Part shown: positions 4,586-10,028 of the stretch, piece by piece
Numbering within the stretch: position 1 is the stretch's first letter
Layout: each line of letters begins with the position of its first letter
NCBI GenBank assembly: GCA_021812745.1
Contig: JAKAMS010000070.1
Location: 1 to 10,028, forward strand
Length of the DNA stretch: 10,028 nt
Direction: 5' to 3'
Source: Bacteroidota bacterium
GTDB lineage: Bacteria; Bacteroidota; Ignavibacteria; Ignavibacteriales; Melioribacteraceae
Made by a program: the position numbers and the translations under genes
The notes under the pieces: generated by a model
Databases searched by the model: none
The model's input: the letters and a program-made list of their open reading frames with translations, nothing else
Told to the model about the DNA's origin: nothing

Positions 4586-7500
4586 TTATTTCATTAGGGA
4601 GAGAAACATTTTTTTAATTCCTCCCAGCTTTCCAATAAACGTGAGTGACGTGCCTTCATTAGTTGAATCAATAATCAACTCGCACCCTATCGAATGAGCA
4701 CGTCTTTTCATATTTGTGAGTCCATTACCAAGTTTTACATTTTCAGCATCGAAGCCGACTCCATCGTCCTTCAAAACCATAACTATGGTGTCTTTGTTAA
4801 GAGAAGCATCGAGAAAAATTTTTTTACAGTTACTATGTTTAATTGCGTTATTAATTCCTTCTTTAAAGATCAGATACATATTCTGTTTGTATTCCATCGG
4901 CAATTTAAGCGAGCTTAGCTTTTCCAAATTAGTAGTCTTAAAAGAGATTTCGGAAGAATATAGCAAATCGCTGTATGTATCTTTCAACCTCATAATAAGA
5001 TGATGAAAAGAATCTCGCTGCGGATTAACCATCCAAACAATATCGCTCATGCTGTCTATCAGTTGTCTTGCTTTTTCGCTTATAGCATTTAAGTTTTGAG
5101 ATGGACCCTCTTCTACGTTTTTTATTTTTTGTGTAGCAATCTCACTTAAAATTGAAATTTCAGTTAAACCGGAACCGACATTATCATGCAGATCTGCGGC
5201 TAACTTTCCTTTTAGTTTTTCAATTGCAAGCAGGCTTCTGAAATGAACGGTGCTCAAATAAAAAATTGAAAAGGCAACAAGAGAAAGAACTGCAGCAATA
5301 AACCACCACCTTTTCCAAATTGGCGGCAAAATTGTTATATGAATTTTCGCTCCTTCATTATTCCATGCGCCATCGTTGTTCGAACCGCGTACCCGGAAAA
5401 CATATTCCCCTGGCGATAGATTTGAATAGTTTACAATCCTTCTACGTGAATCAACATAATGCCAATCCGAATCTAATCCTTCCAAGATATAAGCATATTG
5501 GTTATCCTCCGGATTTGTAAAGTCGAGAGCGGCGAACTCAAACGAAAAGAAGTTTTGTGAGTATGAAAGCAAGAGAGAATCTATTTCACCTCTAACAGGA
5601 CTGCTGAATATTCTTACATTACTAATTGCTATCGGCGGAATAAACAAATTATCCTTAACGCTATCGGGGTAAAAATAATTGAACCCGTTAATTCCACCAA
5701 AGAACATTTCTCCTTTACTAGATTTAAAATATGCGCCGCCGCTGAATTCCGAGCTTTGAAGACCATCGTGCAGATCGTATTGAGTAAAAATTTCCGTTAC
5801 TATGCTAAACTTGAATAGACCATTGTCGGTACTCATCCAAAGATTATTACTGTTGTCTTCAAGAATTCCATATACTACCGAGCTAATCAATCGGTTTTTT
5901 TTATTGAAACGTTTAAATTTTTCTGTGCGTTTATCAAATTTTTGAAGTCCTCCGCCGTAAGATCCAATCCATAGATTGCTAAAATTGTCTTCGTAAATTG
6001 TCATTACCCTGTTATCAGCAAGACTCGATTCATCCCCCGGAATGTTTTTATAAGAGATGAATTTTTTTGTCTTGGGATCGAATTTGTTTAGACCGCCGCC
6101 AAATGTTCCTATCCATAAAATTCCATCCCGGTCTTCGGTCATGCAATAAACTCTATCGTCGTTAAGACTGAATGGGTCGTTCGCGTCATGAACAAATCTC
6201 TCGAATCGAATATCATTTGATTTGAGATCTTCGGCGTTAACTTTATTCAATCCGCCGCCAAAAGTGCCAACCCACAGATTCTTTGCTCGATCTATGAATA
6301 TCGCTTGAACTTGATTTGAACCACGATTTGTAGAACCATTCGATTCAAAATTATACCGGGTAGATAATCCGGTTGATTTATTAAACTTATTTAAGCCGCC
6401 GCTGTATGTGCCAATCCACAAATATCCGTTCTCGTCATCAACAATAGAACGAATATGATTATCACTTAATGTTGTTTTTATATTTTTATCGGATTTATAG
6501 AATGAAAATTTTCCACTCTTGCGGTCATATTTGTTCAGCCCGCCTTTGTAGGTTCCTATCCACACAACAGAATTTTTATCCTCGCTTATCGCCCAGACGA
6601 CATCATCATTTAAACCATTGACACCATTCTCATCTTTATTAATCTGCCCAAATTTTATTGTGCTACGTTCAAGACGGCTAAGACCTTTGCCTAGATTTGT
6701 GCCGACCCAAAGAGTTCCGGATTTGTCTACCAATAAAGAAAGAATATCATTTTTCTGAAGAGATGTTGGAACTTTAGAATCGTTTTTATAAACTGTAAAT
6801 TTCTTAGTGTTCAAATCATAGCTGTTCAATCCTCCGCCGAGAGTTCCAATCCAAAGCGATTTGTCTGTGTTCTGAATTATTGAAGTTACGATATTGCTGG
6901 ATAGACTGTTAATTTGTGGACCATTTATAAATCTTTCAAATTTTGCTTTAGATGCGTCATCCGATTGAAATTGTTTTGAAAGTCTGTTCAATCCTCCGCC
7001 GTAGGTTCCAATCCACAAATTTTCATCTTGATCTTTAAATAGTGAGATGACTTTGTTATCGCTCAAGCTCCAGTTATTCTCATTTTGTTCATATTTCTGA
7101 ATTCTAGTTTGATTTTCGTTCTTAAAAAATTTATATAGTCCTCCGCCCAGCGTACCAACCCACACTGTTCCATCGCTGCATGGGATTATTGCTTTCACCC
7201 TATTAGATTGAAGTCCTCCCCGCTGATTTTTGTCATAATGAAAATGTTCATACTTGTTGCTGACCGGATCAAATTTGATTAATCCTTTTCCCCAAGTTCC
7301 TATCCATAAAAAACCATCCTTGCCTTGCTGAATTACAGTTATTGATCTATTATTATTGCGTGAGAATGGCAGAGGAAAATCGTAATACTTTTCATCCGGA
7401 TCATTTTCTGTTCGTAGATAATCTGTAAAATTGAGATGTGTAAATGTTCCCTTTTTCCTATCGTATTTATTTAGAACTCCTCCCACTGTTCCAGCCCAGA

Positions 7501-7816
7501 TAAAACCATCTTTGTCTTCGAAAAGAGATAAAATTCCGTTATCAGAAATTGTTGTAGAATCGGCTGGATCATTAACATAAACCACAAAACTATATCCATC
7601 GTAACGGTTCAATCCATTTGCGGTTCCGAACCAGAGAAAACCTTTACGGTCTTGAAGCATACAAAAGACTGTACTCTGAGATAGACCGTCTTCAACTTTA
7701 ATCTGATTGAATTGATATTCATGATACTCTTCGGTTGATTGACCCCGTGAAGCAATTGAAAAAAGAGATGAGATAAAAAGAATTATAAAAATATTTTTCT
7801 GCAATTTTTGTTTCAC
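4586..7816 (-). CDS. Reg_prop/Y_Y_Y sensor histidine kinase with two periplasmic propellers
   Basis: A 1076-residue membrane sensor kinase. A signal-type hydrophobic N-terminus (about 8-25) is followed by about 14 repeats of the LWIGTxGGGLNKFD type (from about residue 60 to 710), enough for two seven-bladed propellers. Next come a Y_Y_Y immunoglobulin-like domain (about 760-830) and one transmembrane helix (about 837-857). The kinase core is of the HisKA_3 type, with His877 in DLHDNVGSGLTE, an N-box around Asn989/Asn990 (KEGINNAIKHSN), DDGVGFD (1017-1023) and GNGLTNM (1030-1036). The sequence ends soon after the ATPase domain, so the receiver and AraC domains of Bacteroides hybrid two-component systems are absent; phosphotransfer must go to the separate response regulator just downstream. 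The GTG at 7816 is chosen because it opens the signal segment and no ATG lies upstream in frame. Related propeller sensors bind oligosaccharides, but the ligand here is unknown. Confidence 0.97.
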   Translation of the reverse strand: MKQKLQKNIFIILFISSLFSIASRGQSTEEYHEYQFNQIKVEDGLSQSTVFCMLQDRKGFLWFGTANGLNRYDGYSFVVYVNDPADSTTISDNGILSLFEDKDGFIWAGTVGGVLNKYDRKKGTFTHLNFTDYLRTENDPDEKYYDFPLPFSRNNNRSITVIQQGKDGFLWIGTWGKGLIKFDPVSNKYEHFHYDKNQRGGLQSNRVKAIIPCSDGTVWVGTLGGGLYKFFKNENQTRIQKYEQNENNWSLSDNKVISLFKDQDENLWIGTYGGGLNRLSKQFQSDDASKAKFERFINGPQINSLSSNIVTSIIQNTDKSLWIGTLGGGLNSYDLNTKKFTVYKNDSKVPTSLQKNDILSLLVDKSGTLWVGTNLGKGLSRLERSTIKFGQINKDENGVNGLNDDVVWAISEDKNSVVWIGTYKGGLNKYDRKSGKFSFYKSDKNIKTTLSDNHIRSIVDDENGYLWIGTYSGGLNKFNKSTGLSTRYNFESNGSTNRGSNQVQAIFIDRAKNLWVGTFGGGLNKVNAEDLKSNDIRFERFVHDANDPFSLNDDRVYCMTEDRDGILWIGTFGGGLNKFDPKTKKFISYKNIPGDESSLADNRVMTIYEDNFSNLWIGSYGGGLQKFDKRTEKFKRFNKKNRLISSVVYGILEDNSNNLWMSTDNGLFKFSIVTEIFTQYDLHDGLQSSEFSGGAYFKSSKGEMFFGGINGFNYFYPDSVKDNLFIPPIAISNVRIFSSPVRGEIDSLLLSYSQNFFSFEFAALDFTNPEDNQYAYILEGLDSDWHYVDSRRRIVNYSNLSPGEYVFRVRGSNNDGAWNNEGAKIHITILPPIWKRWWFIAAVLSLVAFSIFYLSTVHFRSLLAIEKLKGKLAADLHDNVGSGLTEISILSEIATQKIKNVEEGPSQNLNAISEKARQLIDSMSDIVWMVNPQRDSFHHLIMRLKDTYSDLLYSSEISFKTTNLEKLSSLKLPMEYKQNMYLIFKEGINNAIKHSNCKKIFLDASLNKDTIVMVLKDDGVGFDAENVKLGNGLTNMKRRAHSIGCELIIDSTNEGTSLTFIGKLGGIKKMFLSLMK

Positions 7817-7985
7817 ATTAATTCTTAATTTGAAATAAAGTTTTCAATTCATAATAAAAATTGATTACATAAAAATCTACTCAAATAAAAAGCCAATTTC
7901 ATCCTAATTACTTTAATAAATGCAACGTGATTTGTTCTTTAAGTTCTGTTATATTAGACGTGTTATAAGAGCCGATGGAGATTAA
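7817..7985. promoter_or_regulatory. Divergent intergenic region between sensor kinase and lipoprotein
   Basis: These 169 bases must hold the start signals for both the kinase (leftward) and the lipoprotein/receptor pair (rightward). The clearest element is TATATTAG (7950-7957) on the plus strand, close to TAnnTTTG and about 30 bases before the lipoprotein start; no good partner box is seen upstream. The left half is extremely AT-rich. No strong palindromic operator stands out. Confidence 0.35.
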
Positions 7986-8516
7986 ATGAAAAAATTGTTT
8001 GCCGTAATTGTTACTCTGGTATTGTTCTCTTTTATTGCAGGGTGCGATAAAGGGATTGAGCCAGAGCCCATAAAAACCGGTGTAACCGGCTTCAGTGGCA
8101 AAGTAACGTTTGTTGGTAATTGGCCCGCGGGTATTACTAGGACACATATATTTGTTTTTAAAAATCCTATCGTATCAAGTCAAGATTTTTCATTTCTTAA
8201 TTTGAGTTTTGTTATTGATCCGATTCCATATCAAAGCCAAGAATTCGTTTTTAATTCCGTTGACCAGAATTATATTCTACATAATTTTGGGTTAGATTTT
8301 AAATTGATGCCGGGCGAACATTCATACGTTATGGTTGCACAATCAAAAACTCCGGATATATCATTTGATAGAAAAGACTGGGTAATTGTAGGAGTTTATT
8401 GTGTAAATGGAGACCAATCAAAACCAAAGCCGCTTACAATTCTGGATAGAGAGATTACAACCGGCGTTGATATTATTGTTGATTTCAACAATCCTCCGCC
8501 GCAGCCGCCGATGTAA
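7986..8516 (+). CDS. Lipoprotein upstream of a TonB-dependent receptor
   Basis: A 176-residue lipoprotein. The signal sequence MKKLFAVIVTLVLFSFIAGC carries the lipobox IAGC with the lipidated Cys20. The mature part (GVTGFSGKVTFVGNWPAG... through ...GVDIIVDFNNPPP) alternates short beta-like strands and looks like a beta-sandwich domain; it ends in a Pro-rich tail. No family is recognised. Asp21 follows the Cys, which in Escherichia coli would hold the protein at the inner membrane, but that rule does not reliably apply outside the gammaproteobacteria. ATGGAG (7977-7982 region) precedes the ATG at close spacing. The receptor starts 57 bases downstream with no terminator between them, so the two are likely an operon and the lipoprotein may be an accessory to uptake or export. 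It is not SusD-like: it is much too short. Confidence 0.9.
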   Translation: MKKLFAVIVTLVLFSFIAGCDKGIEPEPIKTGVTGFSGKVTFVGNWPAGITRTHIFVFKNPIVSSQDFSFLNLSFVIDPIPYQSQEFVFNSVDQNYILHNFGLDFKLMPGEHSYVMVAQSKTPDISFDRKDWVIVGVYCVNGDQSKPKPLTILDREITTGVDIIVDFNNPPPQPPM

Positions 8517-8573
8517 AACAATATAGAATTACGACTCGAGAATTCATTTCTCAAAAAAGAAAAAGGTCTTCAG

Positions 8574-10028
8574 ATGAAAAAAACTTTTATTCTTATTACA
8601 CTGCTTCCGCTTTTAGCTTCATTTGCCCAATCGGGTATAATTAAAGGCAAAGTAATTACTAACGAAAACGAACCGTTAATAAATGCAAATGTAATTATTA
8701 TTGGAACTCAGCTAGGCGCGGCTACATTGGCGGACGGAACCTTTGAGATAAAGAATGTTCCGTTTGGTGAATACACTATTGAAGCATCGCTCATAGGATA
8801 CGGAAAAAACAAAAAATCTTTATTATTAAACACAAAGACAAAACCGGTTACTATTATTTTAACCGAAGAAGCCATCCAGAGTCAACAGATTGTTGTTAGT
8901 GCGGGCAAGTATGAACAAAAGGTTCAGGATCTTTCTGTAAGCACAGCCGTTTTAACACCCGATGATTTTTCCCAAAAGAATTATCTAACATTTGATGATG
9001 CGCTCCGGTTCGTGCCCGGCGTGCAGATGAATCTTGAACAAGTCAGTATTCGCGGTTCCAATGGTTACAGCAAAGGCGCCGGCGCTCGCGTTCTTGTTGC
9101 GGCAAACGGAATCCCTCTCTATTCGGGTGATACCGGTGATATTGTGTGGGAATTAATTCCGGTTGCTGATATTGAGCGTGTCGAAATTATTAAAGGTCCG
9201 GCAAGTTCTCTTTATGGTTCTACCGCAATTGGAGGCGTGATAAATATAATCACACGGTCCTCCGTAAAAAATCCAGTTACTCATTTCAGTTCATACATTG
9301 GTGCATACGATAAACCGTCTTACGACATTTGGAAGTGGAATGACAATACAAGATTTTTTTATGGAGTTGAACTAACTCATTCTAATTCAATCAATAATTT
9401 GAGCTATACTTTTTCATTAAAGAAATTCGACAATATGGGTTACCGTCAAAATGATTACGCAAAACACTATCTCGGTTATCTAAAATTAAATTACGATTTT
9501 ACCAGCCATAATCACTTATTATTTTTTGCGGATTTTCTAAATATGAACCGTGGAAATTTTCTTTACTGGAAAGATTCGAGAAATGCTCTTGTTCCCAAGG
9601 ATGAAGACAACGGTAATACTGTTAAATCTAACCGGCTTTTTACGGGATTAATTTATCACCACGCTTTTAGCAAAGACATTACTGCAGAATTCAAATCCAG
9701 TTTTTATCACACAAAATTTGACGGTTACGGAATCGAGCTAACAACCTCTACCGCCGATCTTTTTCGCAATGAGCTGCTTACAAATATTAATTTGTCTGAT
9801 GCGCTTGTTCTTACATCTGGCGTAGAAACATCGAATTCAAAAATATCTTCTAATATTTTTAAGAATCCAAACTTTTGGGGCTTCGGCGCTTACACTCAAG
9901 GAGTGTTGAAAGTAAATCCCGATCTTTCTTTAACTCTCGGCTTAAGATATGATTATATGAAACTCGATACGCTTAAAAGCGCTAACGCTGCCGCACCAAA
10001 AGCCGGACTAAATTATAAGCTAACAAAA
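8574..10028 (+). CDS. TonB-dependent outer-membrane receptor, 3' end cut off
   Basis: The first 485 residues of an outer-membrane active transporter powered by TonB-ExbBD. A signal peptide (MKKTFILITLLPLLASFA, about 1-18) is followed by a carboxypeptidase-regulatory-like domain (about 20-97: GIIKGKVITNENEPLINANV, then TLADGTFEIKNVPFGEYTI). A possible TonB-box-like segment is QQIVVSAG (104-111). The plug domain (about 112-230) has the signatures LRFVPGVQM, VSIRGSNG, ERVEIIKGPASSLYGSTAIGGVINIITR. Beta-barrel strands begin near 235, and the frame is open at the window edge; full proteins are usually 650-900 residues. AAAAGG (8560-8565) precedes the ATG. The plug is of the siderophore/vitamin B12 receptor kind rather than SusC, but the substrate cannot be read from this part. 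It is co-directional with the lipoprotein and divergent from the sensor kinase. Confidence 0.97.
   Translation, partial: MKKTFILITLLPLLASFAQSGIIKGKVITNENEPLINANVIIIGTQLGAATLADGTFEIKNVPFGEYTIEASLIGYGKNKKSLLLNTKTKPVTIILTEEAIQSQQIVVSAGKYEQKVQDLSVSTAVLTPDDFSQKNYLTFDDALRFVPGVQMNLEQVSIRGSNGYSKGAGARVLVAANGIPLYSGDTGDIVWELIPVADIERVEIIKGPASSLYGSTAIGGVINIITRSSVKNPVTHFSSYIGAYDKPSYDIWKWNDNTRFFYGVELTHSNSINNLSYTFSLKKFDNMGYRQNDYAKHYLGYLKLNYDFTSHNHLLFFADFLNMNRGNFLYWKDSRNALVPKDEDNGNTVKSNRLFTGLIYHHAFSKDITAEFKSSFYHTKFDGYGIELTTSTADLFRNELLTNINLSDALVLTSGVETSNSKISSNIFKNPNFWGFGAYTQGVLKVNPDLSLTLGLRYDYMKLDTLKSANAAAPKAGLNYKLTK

Noticed and set aside
4694..5003. Two overlapping plus-strand open frames
   Set aside because: They are antisense to the kinase ATPase domain, including its N-box and DDGVGFD motif, and reflect that gene's codon pattern.
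5320..5520. Plus-strand open frame of 66 codons
   Set aside because: Antisense to the Y_Y_Y domain and membrane segment of the sensor kinase; no start signals.
5640..7650. Regularly spaced repeated DNA that could suggest a CRISPR or satellite array
   Set aside because: The period is about 130-190 bases, the repeats are degenerate and all stay in the kinase frame; they encode propeller blades.
7908..8147. Minus-strand open frame of 79 codons
   Set aside because: It overlaps the lipoprotein's signal peptide and the promoter region and has no ribosome-binding site or recognisable product.
8534..8545. Overlapping CTCGAG and GAATTC sites resembling a cloning junction
   Set aside because: Both flanks continue with normal native sequence (Pro-rich lipoprotein end, receptor start) and no vector sequence is visible, so it is most likely coincidence.

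Overview
The window is AT-rich chromosomal DNA from a free-living Gram-negative bacterium of the Bacteroidota/Chlorobiota type, and the Ignavibacteria look most likely. The basis is a TonB-dependent receptor with a carboxypeptidase-regulatory-like N-terminus, a sensor kinase built from two seven-bladed Reg_prop propellers plus a Y_Y_Y domain, a promoter with a TAnnTTTG-type -7 box, and lysine/isoleucine-rich codon use. The taxonomic call is inference; no marker gene settles it.

Left part (1-2541). A 3'-truncated aldo/keto reductase runs leftward off the edge. A gene-poor stretch of about 700 bases follows. It holds a near-consensus promoter, a compact hairpin with a T-run directly behind it, and a 49-residue membrane miniprotein not usually annotated. 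Then come tRNA-Ala(CGC), a two-helix membrane protein resembling DUF5362, and a short CDF-like cation transporter. The transporter's conserved N-terminus is split by a one-base frame change exactly at an A10 run. An inverted repeat at 2506-2541 closes this block and faces the next one.

Middle part (2550-7816). Everything is on the minus strand. In order of transcription it contains a large periplasmic-sensing histidine kinase, a NarL/FixJ response regulator, an 83-residue basic helical protein with a very strong Shine-Dalgarno and its own terminator, and a secreted 236-residue helical protein. The last is an internal duplication that keeps three histidines per repeat.

Right part (7986-10028). 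Divergent from the kinase are a lipoprotein and a TonB-dependent receptor, the latter cut off by the window end. The arrangement fits a nutrient-sensing and uptake module: the periplasmic propellers would sense a ligand, the kinase would phosphorylate the separate response regulator, and the divergent lipoprotein/receptor pair is an obvious candidate target. That regulatory link is inference from gene order. The most unusual items are the A10 frameshift in the transporter, the duplicated three-histidine secreted protein convergent with that transporter, and the leader hairpin in front of the miniprotein.
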